A DNA stretch of 43,377 bases from an uncultured Collinsella sp. (GCA_900758475.1 CAAERQ010000015.1:1-43377), one strand, 5' to 3'. Positions 32,355 to 41,015 are shown, counted from the stretch's first letter. Made by a program: numbers and translations. The notes: generated from the letters alone by a model not told the origin.

Positions 32355-33572
32355 ATGGATAGCGATGCCAAGCTGAACATCTTGACCGATGCCCTAGCTG
32401 CTGCCGGGGCCTCGGCATTGGCAATCGATGCGCGTGGGGACGTCGCGATCTCGACCATGAATGACGCGGCGCTTGAGCGGGATGTGGCGGCTTTTGTAGC
32501 TGAGCGCCTCGACCGTATAGGAGACGGCGCGCGTCTGGTTATGGGGCGTGCGGGTGCGCGCCTGAGCCTGACCGTTCGCCCCACCGACAAAGAGGGCGGG
32601 GGGCTTTGGGTCGTCGTGGTCCGCGAGGTGCGCGGTGCCGCGGCGCATGCGGGCATCGAGTGGCTCAACGCCGACGAAGTTGAGGCCCGCTACGAATCGA
32701 GCGCGTACGGCATCGTTGAGGGGGCGGCCTCGGTGGCTGCGCCGGTTGCAGAGAGTTACGCGCGCGGTGTGCCTCTTATGCTCGAGGGCGAGCTGGGAGC
32801 GGGTCAGGTCGAGATCGCCAAGCGCCTCTATCTGGACGGTCCTTTTGCCGATCAGCCCTTTGTTTCCGTTGCGCTCGATGAGCTCACCGAGCGCGGTTGG
32901 CGCCATGTACTCAAAAGCGTCGAATCGCCGTTGTTCCAAATGGGGCTGACCCTTTGCATTGAGGGCTGGAACGCGGTTGGCCCCCAGCGCCTCCGCGAGC
33001 TGGTCTCCACGATGACCGACACCGCGTTGGCGACGCGCTGCCATGTGGTGCTGACGGCGAATGACATGCCGGGCGGCGGCGAAAGTGATCAAGCCGCCTT
33101 TGTGACCGAGCGCTTCGCCTGTGCGGTGAGCGTCGCGCCGGCAATCGCCGAGCAGGGAGCCGCGTCGACGAAGGTCGCGCGCTATTTGGAATATCTCGCT
33201 GATGCATTTGGGACGGCAGCGCCCACGCTGTCTGCCGCGGCGACGAAGACGCTCGATGCTTACCGCTGGCCGCGCAACTATCTGCAGCTCCGCGAGGTCT
33301 CGGAACGACTGTATATATTGGTGGGGACGGGCACGGTGGACCGCGCTGTGGCGGAGGAAGTGCTCGCCCAAGAGGACGTGATTAAGACCGCAACCTTTGG
33401 CGCCCCGACGCTTGAAAGTGACCTGTATATCCTGCGACCGCTGGCCGATACCGAGCGAGATATCGCGCATCTGGTTGTAGACCATCTCCACGGCAACCGA
33501 ACCCGTGCGGCGGAGGTGCTGGGCATAAGCCGTACAACGCTGTGGCGCTTGCTGAAGGACGATGACCGTTGA
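32355..33572 (+). CDS. Fis-type HTH regulator with a degenerate sigma-54-activator-like core
   Basis: This 405-aa protein has an N-terminal domain of unknown type (1-140), a central region laid out like the AAA+ core of sigma-54 activators, and a C-terminal Fis helix-turn-helix (NRTRAAEVLGISRTTLWRLL). The Walker A position reads GELGAGQVEIAKRLY, with glutamine instead of the catalytic lysine, and there is no GAFTGA loop. It therefore probably acts as an ATP-independent DNA-binding regulator (inference). AGGGGC sets the ATG at 32355; the frame upstream to 32154 would translate the dyads. No target is obvious apart from its own promoter. Confidence 0.8.
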   Translation: MDSDAKLNILTDALAAAGASALAIDARGDVAISTMNDAALERDVAAFVAERLDRIGDGARLVMGRAGARLSLTVRPTDKEGGGLWVVVVREVRGAAAHAGIEWLNADEVEARYESSAYGIVEGAASVAAPVAESYARGVPLMLEGELGAGQVEIAKRLYLDGPFADQPFVSVALDELTERGWRHVLKSVESPLFQMGLTLCIEGWNAVGPQRLRELVSTMTDTALATRCHVVLTANDMPGGGESDQAAFVTERFACAVSVAPAIAEQGAASTKVARYLEYLADAFGTAAPTLSAAATKTLDAYRWPRNYLQLREVSERLYILVGTGTVDRAVAEEVLAQEDVIKTATFGAPTLESDLYILRPLADTERDIAHLVVDHLHGNRTRAAEVLGISRTTLWRLLKDDDR

Positions 33573-33656
33573 GCGAGGCGCCCGTGACCGCACGCGACGC
33601 GTGTGCTACAGTCCAAAGCGATATTGTTTCGATTTGGTTACGGCGTGCGAGGGCAT

Positions 33657-34232
33657 ATGGCTGAGACTTCAAAACCGAGCCGCAGAAGGCGGAGTGCCGC
33701 GCCGGTCAACCGACGCACAACATCGGTGACGTGGGGCAAACACGCCTCGGGGTTTGATGGCTCGTTCAAGCGCACTAAATACGGCTATCCTTCGGCAAGC
33801 GCCCGCTTGGCAATGCAGGCAGAGTCCTCGCTGTGGGGCCGCAAACGCGTGGTGGGCTCAAAGCTCAAGCACGACGGAACGCTCGGCTACATCAGCCGCG
33901 GGGCGGCTCGCCGCAGCGGGCTCAATCCCGCCGGCTGGCATCGCTACGTGCCGATCGTGGCCGCCGTTGCAGTGATTGTCATCGCGCTCGCTGCGCTCGG
34001 ATATGCCGGCGGTGGCGCCAACTTGGACGCAATGTTTAAATCGCCCGAGCTCGCGCATGTAGGTACAGAAGTTGTCGAGGGCGCTCAGGCCCAGACGAGC
34101 GTCGCGCCCCAGCGCGGTATCGTTGCGGCGGCCTCCACCATCGCCGATGTGCAAAAGGACGAAGACAAGCAAGGCGACGACGTCGATGCGAATCAGACGA
34201 GCGAAACGGCAATAACTCCATCGGCGGGATAA
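33657..34232 (+). CDS. Hypothetical single-span membrane protein
   Basis: This 191-aa protein is not recognised. The N-terminal 95 residues are strongly basic (SRRRRSAAPVNRR, KRTKYGY, GRKRVVGSKLKH). One membrane segment spans about 98-118, and the C-terminal 70 residues are acidic and polar. The positive-inside rule suggests a cytoplasmic N-terminus and an exposed C-terminus. I chose the ATG at 33657 (GAGGGC upstream); the frame begins at 33603. A GTGACC-17-TACAGT promoter-like pair lies near 33580-33610. Confidence 0.7.
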   Translation: MAETSKPSRRRRSAAPVNRRTTSVTWGKHASGFDGSFKRTKYGYPSASARLAMQAESSLWGRKRVVGSKLKHDGTLGYISRGAARRSGLNPAGWHRYVPIVAAVAVIVIALAALGYAGGGANLDAMFKSPELAHVGTEVVEGAQAQTSVAPQRGIVAAASTIADVQKDEDKQGDDVDANQTSETAITPSAG

Positions 34233-34242
34233 GTTGCGAGTG

Positions 34243-34279
34243 GGGCAGCTAATTTGGGACGGGGCTTTTTTAGCTGCCC
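34243..34279. repeat. Hairpin with GGGACGGGG centre
   Basis: GGGCAGCTAA (34243-34252) pairs perfectly with TTAGCTGCCC (34270-34279), with centre TTTGGGACGGGGCTTTT. It lies 10 bp after the hypothetical membrane protein gene. The centre resembles those of the GGGACAGG hairpins; there is no T-run after the stem. Confidence 0.75.
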
Positions 34280-34312
34280 AAGACAGTGGCTCATTCGATG
34301 TCAGTCGCCAAA

Positions 34313-34454
34313 AGCGAGCGAGCCGCATTTGCGCCAAGGTGACGTGAAATGAGAGGGCGCTGACCTTCTGGTCGCGCCCTCGAAATTGAACGTCAGATTG
34401 GCGTGAATGCGGCCCGCGCAGCGTCAACGAGCCCGCCGTTCGGTAGAATGGCGG
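34313..34454. repeat. Structured repeat unit, copy 2 (candidate structured RNA)
   Basis: The layout is identical to copy 1. The outer stem is 34318-34337 with 34398-34417 (19 of 20 positions pair, one A-C mismatch). The core is exactly 60 nt, of which 51 positions match copy 1. Relative to copy 1, core pair C-G becomes T-A (34350 with 34385), C-G becomes A-T (34354 with 34380) and G-T becomes G-C (34353 with 34381). The outer stem sequence is largely different but still paired. A second hairpin, 34433-34441 with 34446-34454, precedes the nitroreductase stop by 6 nt. Confidence 0.88.
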
Positions 34455-34460
34455 AACTAA

Positions 34461-34982
34461 TTACCTTACGTAGACCACGTTGTCGCGGCGCGGCTTTGCC
34501 TCGGGTAGCGTGTCCTCGGCGTAGCCAAGAATGCAGTTACCGACACCGCGCAGGCTGCCGTCGGCGGGTAGACCCCAACTGGCCAGTAGCTCCAGGCCCT
34601 CGGGCGAATCGAAAACCTCGTGGGCGCGATGAATCCAGCACGAATCAACGCCCAGCGCATAGGCAGCGTTGAGCAGGTTGCCCATGGCGAGCGAGCCGTC
34701 TTCCAGATGTGTGGGCACGCTGCGGTCAACCAGCACCACCACAACGGTCTTGGCGCCATAGAAGGGGTCGCTGTTGCTGCCCATGACTTGCGCGTTGAGC
34801 TGCGAGAGACGCTCGACGGTCGCGAGGTCGGTGACGGCGACAAACGTCACCGGCTGGCGGCCCATGCCGCTCGGTGCATATTGGCCGGCTTCGATAATAC
34901 GTGCAAGCTTTTCAGCCTCGACGGGACGATCGCTGTAGTTGCGGCAGCTGCGGCGGTGAATGAGTGCTTCGATAGTCTCCAT
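34461..34982 (-). CDS. Nitroreductase family protein
   Basis: This 173-aa FMN-dependent oxidoreductase has the N-terminal IHRRSCRNYSDRPVE motif that binds FMN phosphate, APSGMGRQPVTFV and the C-terminal GYAEDTLPEAKPRR segment. Substrates cannot be predicted. I chose the ATG at 34982 (AAGGAG upstream on the minus strand) over the longer frame from 35078. Its 3' end abuts copy 2 of the structured repeat. The 294 bp up to the next gene hold AT-rich sequence but no further gene. Confidence 0.9.
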   Translation of the reverse strand: METIEALIHRRSCRNYSDRPVEAEKLARIIEAGQYAPSGMGRQPVTFVAVTDLATVERLSQLNAQVMGSNSDPFYGAKTVVVVLVDRSVPTHLEDGSLAMGNLLNAAYALGVDSCWIHRAHEVFDSPEGLELLASWGLPADGSLRGVGNCILGYAEDTLPEAKPRRDNVVYVR

Positions 34983-35276
34983 GGTGTCTCCTTGCGGTGG
35001 CGTTGCAGATGCCCCGTTCATACCCGTCGGGCTCAAACGATAGACGGTCAATTGCCCGGCCAAAAGGATAGATTCCAATTGGGAAAGTAGGTTTGCATAA
35101 AAGTACCTTCAGAATGTGACAAACAAATGGGATGGTTAAACGTTTTATCCCGTCTACCCTGCGGTTTTTTACCACTTGCCTAAATGACGAACGCATAACC
35201 TCTGATAAAGGTTTTACTAAAGGAGTACCAACGTTTATCAATGCGCCGTGGTGGCGCCGGGCCAGGAGGTAACATC

Positions 35277-35567
35277 ATGTTCCAGGCTGGAGATGTCGTC
35301 GAGACCGATTTCGAAGGATTTCTGAAGCTGCTGCGTTCCAAGACGCGCGCTTTCGTGTCGATCAACGATCACGAGTACTACATCACGCACACCGATGGCT
35401 ATTGGCGTGTTCAGGATTGCGAGGCCCTCAACGACAAGGGCCACTTTACTGACTGTTCTGAGTTGGTCAACACGGTCTGCGAGGTCGTCGAGCTGCCGTG
35501 GATTGCCGGCAAGAGCCTGCATGACAGCTTCTCGGGCGCTACGGTCTATGAGGCCGTCGCCGCTTAA
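35277..35567 (+). CDS. Small hypothetical protein
   Basis: This 96-aa acidic protein has no membrane segment or signal peptide and I do not recognise a family. It starts MFQAGDVVETDFEG and includes a YYITHTDGYWRVQDC core that looks like a compact beta-rich fold. AGGAGGT gives a strong start at 35277, and a terminator follows, so it is expressed as its own unit. The two cysteines in the second half (residues about 50 and 60) might be structural. Confidence 0.75.
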   Translation: MFQAGDVVETDFEGFLKLLRSKTRAFVSINDHEYYITHTDGYWRVQDCEALNDKGHFTDCSELVNTVCEVVELPWIAGKSLHDSFSGATVYEAVAA

Positions 35568-35593
35568 CAGGCAATAAAACCCGATTTTCACGT

Positions 35594-35628
35594 GACCGCT
35601 GGCGCCGCCCCCGCGCCGGCGGTCTTTT
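35594..35628 (+). terminator. Terminator after the small hypothetical gene
   Basis: GACCGC-T-GGCGC pairs with GCGCC-G-GCGGTC (35594-35605 with 35613-35624) around a 7-nt loop, followed by TTTT at 35625-35628. Confidence 0.88.
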
Positions 35629-35672
35629 GCTGCCGATAGGCCATAAAAATGCACGCATTTGCGGAGAGCCTG

Positions 35673-35734
35673 TTGACGATAGTCAAAACTCGGACTAATC
35701 TAGAGACACATAATTGGTCAAAAATCGGACAATT
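35673..35734 (+). promoter_or_regulatory. Promoter and tandem operators of the MarR-ABC operon
   Basis: TTGACG (35673-35678) and TAATCT (35696-35701) are 17 bp apart, the best promoter in the window. Two related 19-bp sites follow each other at 35681-35699 (AGTCAAAACTCGGACTAAT) and 35716-35734 (GGTCAAAAATCGGACAATT), 15 of 19 identical, each with a GTC...GAC dyad. The first covers the spacer and -10. TTGAC-GATA-GTCAA (35673-35686) also overlaps the -35. This is a strong candidate for MarR autorepression. Confidence 0.7.
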
Positions 35735-35748
35735 GAATTGTGGGATAG

Positions 35749-36249
35749 ATGAATAGTGCGGTTACGCTGGTCGACTTCGATCGGTTGCTCAATGGACTCG
35801 ACCATATCTATTCGGAGTTCTCGCGCGCCTGCGGCCTTTCGGACTGCGCCTATTGGATGCTCGTCGATACCAGCACGGCGGGCGGCAGTATTGCCGTAAG
35901 CCGTCTGACAAGCGAATGGTTCTACAGCAAGCAGACCATCAACTCTGCAATTAAAACCTTGACGGCGCGGGGGTTCGCAACGTTGGAGTTTGCCGAAGGC
36001 AGCCGTAAGAACAAGGTTGTGAGCCTGACCGAAGAGGGCAGGCGATTTGCCGAGCGTTATGCGCTGCCGGCACTCAAGGCTGAACAGCCAGCCTTTGGCG
36101 CGCTTGAGCCGTGTGAGCAGCGCGAAATCATGCGCCTAATCGGAAAATTTTCCCATGCGCTCGGCGATGAGTGCGATGCCTTTAAGCAGCATATCGCTGC
36201 CGAGAGCCAAGCCGAGAATCAAGGTGAGGGGGAGTCGTGCGACTGTTAA
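35749..36249 (+). CDS. MarR-family transcriptional regulator
   Basis: This 166-aa winged-helix regulator has the MarR core, with the recognition region SKQTINSAIKTLTARGFATL and the wing EGSRKNKVVSLTEEG. It is the first gene of an operon with two ABC half-transporters; its stop lies 13 bp inside the next gene. MarR proteins in this arrangement usually repress the pump and release on binding a toxic ligand. The ribosome binding site before ATG 35749 is weak (GGGAT). Confidence 0.9.
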   Translation: MNSAVTLVDFDRLLNGLDHIYSEFSRACGLSDCAYWMLVDTSTAGGSIAVSRLTSEWFYSKQTINSAIKTLTARGFATLEFAEGSRKNKVVSLTEEGRRFAERYALPALKAEQPAFGALEPCEQREIMRLIGKFSHALGDECDAFKQHIAAESQAENQGEGESCDC

Positions 36250-37973
36250 TGAGGTTTATGAAGCCCTATCGAGGGCTTGTCGCAGTGACGCTGCTGGTGC
36301 TGCTGGTGGATAACGTCGGTACGCTGTTGGTTCCCACGATGCTGGCGAACATGGTCAACACCGGTATTACCACGGGTGATGTCGACTATATATTACGCAA
36401 CGGCCTGTACATGCTTATCGCGACCGGCATGGCCAGCGGCGGCACGGTGCTGGGCTGCTATCTTTCGGCGCGCCTGGCCGCCAACGTGGCCTGCGATATC
36501 CGCAATGCCGTGTACGACAAGTCGCTCGAGCTGTCCGCCAGCGACTTTGAGCGCTTTGGCACGGGTTCGATGATCACGCGCTCGCTCAACGACATCAACG
36601 TGATTCAGCAAGCTGTCCTTCAGACGATTCAGCTGGTGCTGCCGGTGCCGTTCTTGGCCGTGGCAGGCATCATTTTTGCTTGGTTCATCGATCCCGCCAT
36701 GGGCACGCTGCTGGGCGTGGTGGTTGCGATCGTGCTGGTGGCGGCGGTCTTTACCGTTGCCAACGCCGCGCCGATCTTTATGCGCCTGCAGAGCTTTATC
36801 GACCGCATGAACGTGGTGCTGCGCGAGAACATCGTGGGCGTGCGCGTCATCCGCGCATTTAACAAGGAGCGCCACGAGGAGCAGCGCCTGGACGAGGTGT
36901 TTAGCGATTACGCGGCCAATGCCATCAAGGTCAACCACCTGTTTGTGGGTCTCGACAGCTCCAGCTTCTTTTTGATGAATATCGCCGAGGTGGCGGTGCT
37001 GTGGGTGGGCGGCAACCGCGTGGGCGTCCACGCCATGCAAATCGGTAGCATCTCGGCCGTGCTGGAGTACGCGATCCTGATCCTGTTCTTTGTGATGACG
37101 GCGCAGATGGTGATTCTGACGCTTCCGCGCGCCGCCGCATGCCTGAACCGTGCGCAGCAGGTGTTGGAGATTGAGCCGAGCATCGTGGACGGCAAGCGCA
37201 CGCTGGACACGTGCGCGGCGGAGTCTGTTGACGGTGCCGACGCGGTGGCCGTGTTCGACCACATGTCGTTCCGTTTTGACGATGCCGACGAGGATACCCT
37301 GTGCGACCTGAGCTTTGCCTGTCGCCGTGGCCAGACCACGGCGATTGTAGGCTCGACGGGTTCGGGCAAGTCGACGGTGGCCAAGCTCTTGCTTCGCTTC
37401 CACGATGCCACGAAGGGCGCCATTCGCCTGAATGGCATCGATCTGCGCGACCTTTCGCAAGACGACATCCGCGGGCGTATCGCCTATGTGCCGCAGAAGG
37501 CATGGCTGTTCTCGGGTACGGTGGCGAGCAACCTGCGCTTTGGCAACGAAGACGCGACTGAGGCTGACATGCTCCATGCGCTGGAGGTTGCCCAGGGCAC
37601 CTTTGTGCTCGACCAGCCCCAGGGGCTCGATACGCCGGTGGCCCAGGGCGGCACGAACTTCTCGGGTGGTCAGCGCCAGCGCCTGGCGATTGCCCGCGCA
37701 CTCATGAAGCATGCCGATTTATATATCTTCGACGACAGTTTTTCGGCCCTGGACTTTAAGACCGATGCGGCACTGCGCCATGCGCTGCAGGACGAGACGT
37801 GCGATGCCGCGGTGCTCATCATCGCCCAGCGCATCTCGACTATTTTGCATGCCGATCAGATCGTGGTGCTCAAAGACGGCGAGATCGTGGGCCTAGGCAC
37901 GCACGACGAGCTCATGGAAACCTGCGAGGTGTACCGCGCAATCGCGGAATCGCAGATGAAGGGAGGTGAGTAG
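36237..37973 (+). CDS. ABC exporter half-transporter, catalytically degenerate NBD
   Basis: This 578-aa protein has a six-helix membrane domain (about 1-300) and an ATPase domain with Walker A GSTGSGKST and signature FSGGQRQRL. Walker B reads YIFDDSFSALD, with Asp instead of the catalytic glutamate. It starts with GTG at 36237, preceded by GAGGGGGAG, overlapping the MarR gene by 13 bp. With the next gene it forms a heterodimeric multidrug-type exporter of the LmrCD/BmrCD/TM287-288 kind, in which one ATP site is degenerate. Confidence 0.93.
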   Translation: MRLLMRFMKPYRGLVAVTLLVLLVDNVGTLLVPTMLANMVNTGITTGDVDYILRNGLYMLIATGMASGGTVLGCYLSARLAANVACDIRNAVYDKSLELSASDFERFGTGSMITRSLNDINVIQQAVLQTIQLVLPVPFLAVAGIIFAWFIDPAMGTLLGVVVAIVLVAAVFTVANAAPIFMRLQSFIDRMNVVLRENIVGVRVIRAFNKERHEEQRLDEVFSDYAANAIKVNHLFVGLDSSSFFLMNIAEVAVLWVGGNRVGVHAMQIGSISAVLEYAILILFFVMTAQMVILTLPRAAACLNRAQQVLEIEPSIVDGKRTLDTCAAESVDGADAVAVFDHMSFRFDDADEDTLCDLSFACRRGQTTAIVGSTGSGKSTVAKLLLRFHDATKGAIRLNGIDLRDLSQDDIRGRIAYVPQKAWLFSGTVASNLRFGNEDATEADMLHALEVAQGTFVLDQPQGLDTPVAQGGTNFSGGQRQRLAIARALMKHADLYIFDDSFSALDFKTDAALRHALQDETCDAAVLIIAQRISTILHADQIVVLKDGEIVGLGTHDELMETCEVYRAIAESQMKGGE

Positions 37974-37974
37974 C

Positions 37975-39975
37975 ATGACCGAGGAGCTCAAGAAGCAGGC
38001 CATCGCCGAGGATGCCGCGGTTGCAGAGACAGTTGAGGAGACGGGCGCCACGCCCGGCCTGGACGAAGCCGCCAAGGCGGCGGAGCGCGAGGCTCGCCGC
38101 CAGGCACTCTACGAGGAAAACGAGCGCGCCGAGGACGAGCGCGCCCGCGCCGAGGCGGAGCGTATGCGCGACGTTGACGACGAGGATGAGGACGAGACGC
38201 CCCGCGACACCTGGGCGACGGTGCGCCGCCTGTGGAGCGAGGCCGCCGGCGACCATTGGCGCTTCTATATCGTGTTCGCGAGCATCGTGTTCTATGTCAT
38301 CTTTAACACCGCGGCGCCGGCTTACAGCGCCCGCGTGATCGATGAGCTGTGGGGGCACATGAAGCTGGCGTTTGCCAACAACACTACCTTCAGCATTACC
38401 TGGGAGAATTGCGGCAGGACCATCTTCATCTACTTTATGATCTGGACCGCCGCCGCCTCGTTCTACGCACTCCAGAGCTTTTTGATGTCGAGCGTTGCCG
38501 AGCGCCTCAACCTGCGCCTACGCAACCGCATCGCACAAAAGCTCAACCGTCTGCCGCTTGCCTACTTTGACGCGCATCGTCCCGGCGAGGTCGTCAGCCG
38601 TGCGACCAACGACTTGGACAAGATGTCCGAAAGCATGCAGCGTGGCTTGCTGCAGCTTCTGGTGTCGATCGGTACCGTGGTGGGCGCCGTGAGCGTAATG
38701 TTCGTGTTTAGCGTGCCGCTCACGCTGGTCTTTTTGTTCTTTACGGCGCTTTCGCTGCTGGTGACGAAGGTCGTTTCGCGCCGCACGCACGATGTGACGG
38801 GCGAGCGCCAGGAGTGGGTGTCCAAGATTACGAGCGCGGTCGAGGAAGGCTACTCGGGTCGTCTGGTGATCCGTGCGTTTAACCGCGAGCGCCAGAGCTC
38901 TGCCGAGGTACACGAGGCTTCGAAGGAGCTGGCGCGCGTGAGCACCAAGGCCGACTTTATGATTAACGCCGTCGGTCCCGCGGTGCGCTTTATCGGCCGT
39001 TTGGCGCAGATCGTGATTGCGCTGGTGGGCTGCAGCATGCTGGTTGCCGGTCACATGACCGTCGGCGTGTTCCAGGCGTTCTTCCAGTTTATCTATGAGG
39101 CGTCCGAGCCCATGACGCAGCTGTCGTTTACCTTTAACTCGCTGCAGAGCGCGCTGGCGAGCGCAGAGCGTGTGTTCGACCTGCTCGACGAGTCCGAGAT
39201 GGAAGCCGATCCGTTGCCGGCCGCCGCCGCCAAACTGCCGGGCAAGGTGGAGGGCCGTGTCGCTTTTGAGCACGTGCGCTTTGGATATTCGCCCGACAAG
39301 CCGCTCATGCGCGACGTGTCGTTTGTCGCCGAGCCGGGTCAGAAGATCGCGGTGGTGGGAACCACGGGTGCGGGCAAGACCACGCTCATCAATCTGCTCA
39401 TGCGCTTCTACGAGATTGACGGTGGCCGCATTACCCTCGACGGTGTGGACACGAGCCGCATGGACCGCGGCGAGCTGCGCCAGCAGTTTGGCATGGTGTT
39501 GCAGGACGCCTGGCTGTTCGATGGCACCATTGCCGAGAACATCGCCTACGGCTGTCCCGAGGCAACGCGTGAGGAGATTGTCGCGGCCGCACGTGCCGCT
39601 CAGGTCGACTTCTTTGTGCGCACTATGCCGCAGGGCTACGACACGCGTGTGGCTAACGATGCCGAGAGCATCAGCCAGGGCCAACGTCAGCTGCTGACCA
39701 TCGCGCGCGTGCTGCTCAACAACCCGGCGATCCTCATCCTGGACGAGGCGACGTCGAGCGTGGACACGCGCACCGAGCTCGCCATCGGCCGTGCTATGGA
39801 TGCGCTCATGCGCGGGCGCACGAGCTTTGTGATCGCGCATCGCTTGTCGACGATCGTGGATGCCGACCTGATCCTGGTTATGGACCACGGCAACATTATC
39901 GAGCAGGGTACGCACAAGGAGCTGCTGGCTGCCGAGGGCGCCTATGCCGACCTCTACCTAAGCCAGTTCGCATAA
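37975..39975 (+). CDS. ABC exporter half-transporter with canonical Walker B and charged N-terminal extension
   Basis: This 666-aa partner has an N-terminal extension of about 75 residues rich in Glu, Asp, Ala and Arg (likely a charged helix), then six membrane helices and an ATPase with Walker A GTTGAGKTT and Walker B ILILDEATSSVD with an intact glutamate. The signature is ISQGQRQLL rather than LSGGQ. The paired defects (Asp in partner 1, altered signature here) are the expected pattern of an asymmetric heterodimer. I chose the ATG at 37975, where GGGAGG sits at suitable spacing; it starts just after the previous stop. Confidence 0.93.
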   Translation: MTEELKKQAIAEDAAVAETVEETGATPGLDEAAKAAEREARRQALYEENERAEDERARAEAERMRDVDDEDEDETPRDTWATVRRLWSEAAGDHWRFYIVFASIVFYVIFNTAAPAYSARVIDELWGHMKLAFANNTTFSITWENCGRTIFIYFMIWTAAASFYALQSFLMSSVAERLNLRLRNRIAQKLNRLPLAYFDAHRPGEVVSRATNDLDKMSESMQRGLLQLLVSIGTVVGAVSVMFVFSVPLTLVFLFFTALSLLVTKVVSRRTHDVTGERQEWVSKITSAVEEGYSGRLVIRAFNRERQSSAEVHEASKELARVSTKADFMINAVGPAVRFIGRLAQIVIALVGCSMLVAGHMTVGVFQAFFQFIYEASEPMTQLSFTFNSLQSALASAERVFDLLDESEMEADPLPAAAAKLPGKVEGRVAFEHVRFGYSPDKPLMRDVSFVAEPGQKIAVVGTTGAGKTTLINLLMRFYEIDGGRITLDGVDTSRMDRGELRQQFGMVLQDAWLFDGTIAENIAYGCPEATREEIVAAARAAQVDFFVRTMPQGYDTRVANDAESISQGQRQLLTIARVLLNNPAILILDEATSSVDTRTELAIGRAMDALMRGRTSFVIAHRLSTIVDADLILVMDHGNIIEQGTHKELLAAEGAYADLYLSQFA

Positions 39976-39976
39976 G

Positions 39977-40005
39977 GTGACATGGGGGGCAGTCCCGCAT
40001 GTCAC
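39977..40005. repeat. Hairpin with GGGGGCAGTCCC centre
   Basis: GTGACATG (39977-39984) pairs with CATGTCAC (39998-40005), with GGG/CCC pairing inside. It begins two bases after the stop of the ABC gene and precedes a true terminator. The centre resembles that of the hairpin at 21136-21166. Confidence 0.75.
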
Positions 40006-40014
40006 ATCGAAAAG

Positions 40015-40051
40015 AAGGCGTGCCGGGGGCGGATTCCCCGGCGCGCCTTTT
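40015..40051. terminator. Terminator between the ABC operon and cysE
   Basis: A 14-bp stem (40015-40028 with 40036-40049, one G-T pair) encloses GCGGATT and ends in CCTTTT. It lies between convergent genes and can serve both. Confidence 0.88.
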
Positions 40052-40087
40052 GTGTTGGCGTTCATGCTGTGGCGGTTGTCCGCGGCC

Positions 40088-40792
40088 CTAGCGTTCGTCC
40101 ACGAGCTTGGCGACGAGGGCTTTGAGCTCGGCCAACTCTTGCTCGAGTTCCTTGACGCGGCGGGCGTTTTCGGTGATGCCCTGACGGTTGAGGGCGCTCT
40201 GCTCGGCGGCATCGTCGGGCATGTACTCGCGATGCTGCTTGGCGTCGAAGCTCTCCTCGAACACGCGGCAGCCGTTGCGCTTGATGATGCGTCCCGGCAC
40301 GCCCACGACGGTACAGTTGTCGGGCACGTCCTTGACGACAACCGAGTTGCCGCCGATCTTGACGTTGTTGCCGATGCGAATGTTGCCGAGCACCTTGGCG
40401 CCCGTGCCCACGGTGACGTTGTTGCCCAGGGTGGGGTGGCGCTTGCCGGTCTCGTTACCGGTGCCGCCGAGCGTGACGCCCTGGTAGAGCACGCAGTTGT
40501 CGCCCACGACGGTGGTTTCGCCGATGACGACGCCCATGGCGTGGTCGATAAAGAAGCGCTTGCCGATCTGTGCGGCGGGATGAATCTCGACGCCGGTGAT
40601 GTGGCGGGTGATTTGCGAGAGCACACGGGCGAGCGAGCGATGTCCATGCTCCCAGAGCCAATGCTCGGGTACGTGGTTCCACTTGGCGTGCAGGCCAGGA
40701 TAGGAAAGGAAGATGACCAGACCGCTTTGCGCGGCGGGGTCCTGCGCCTGGACGGTCTTGATGTCCTCGCGAATGGTATTGATAAAGCTCAC
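40088..40792 (-). CDS. cysE: Serine O-acetyltransferase
   Basis: CysE makes O-acetylserine from serine and acetyl-CoA, the first step of cysteine synthesis. This 234-aa protein has the N-terminal helical domain and the left-handed beta-helix of hexapeptide repeats (IHPAAQIGKRFFIDHAMGVV, then GETTVVGDNCVLYQGVTLGG). I chose the GTG start at 40792 because GGAGGG lies 7 nt upstream on the minus strand; the frame extends to 40867 but would add a non-conserved leader. TATACT on the minus strand (40839-40834) may be the -10. A C-terminal coiled-coil-like tail of about 40 residues follows the beta-helix. Confidence 0.93.
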   Translation of the reverse strand: MSFINTIREDIKTVQAQDPAAQSGLVIFLSYPGLHAKWNHVPEHWLWEHGHRSLARVLSQITRHITGVEIHPAAQIGKRFFIDHAMGVVIGETTVVGDNCVLYQGVTLGGTGNETGKRHPTLGNNVTVGTGAKVLGNIRIGNNVKIGGNSVVVKDVPDNCTVVGVPGRIIKRNGCRVFEESFDAKQHREYMPDDAAEQSALNRQGITENARRVKELEQELAELKALVAKLVDER

Positions 40793-41015
40793 TGGCCGCC
40801 CTCCCTTAGCGCCATGGCAATGCGATTCAATAAAGTATAGCGATTCGCTAGGGATTAGGAAGAACAATCTTGGCGGCTTTGCGCGACAGGTGTCAGTTAT
40901 GCAAACTTGCTGGTAATGGAGTCATGCTTTTGTGGGGTTGCGCACGAGGGGGTGCTGCAACCGTATACTGGTCAACTTGGACGTGTCCGCGCCCACAACT
41001 GAGAGGTTTTACTTC

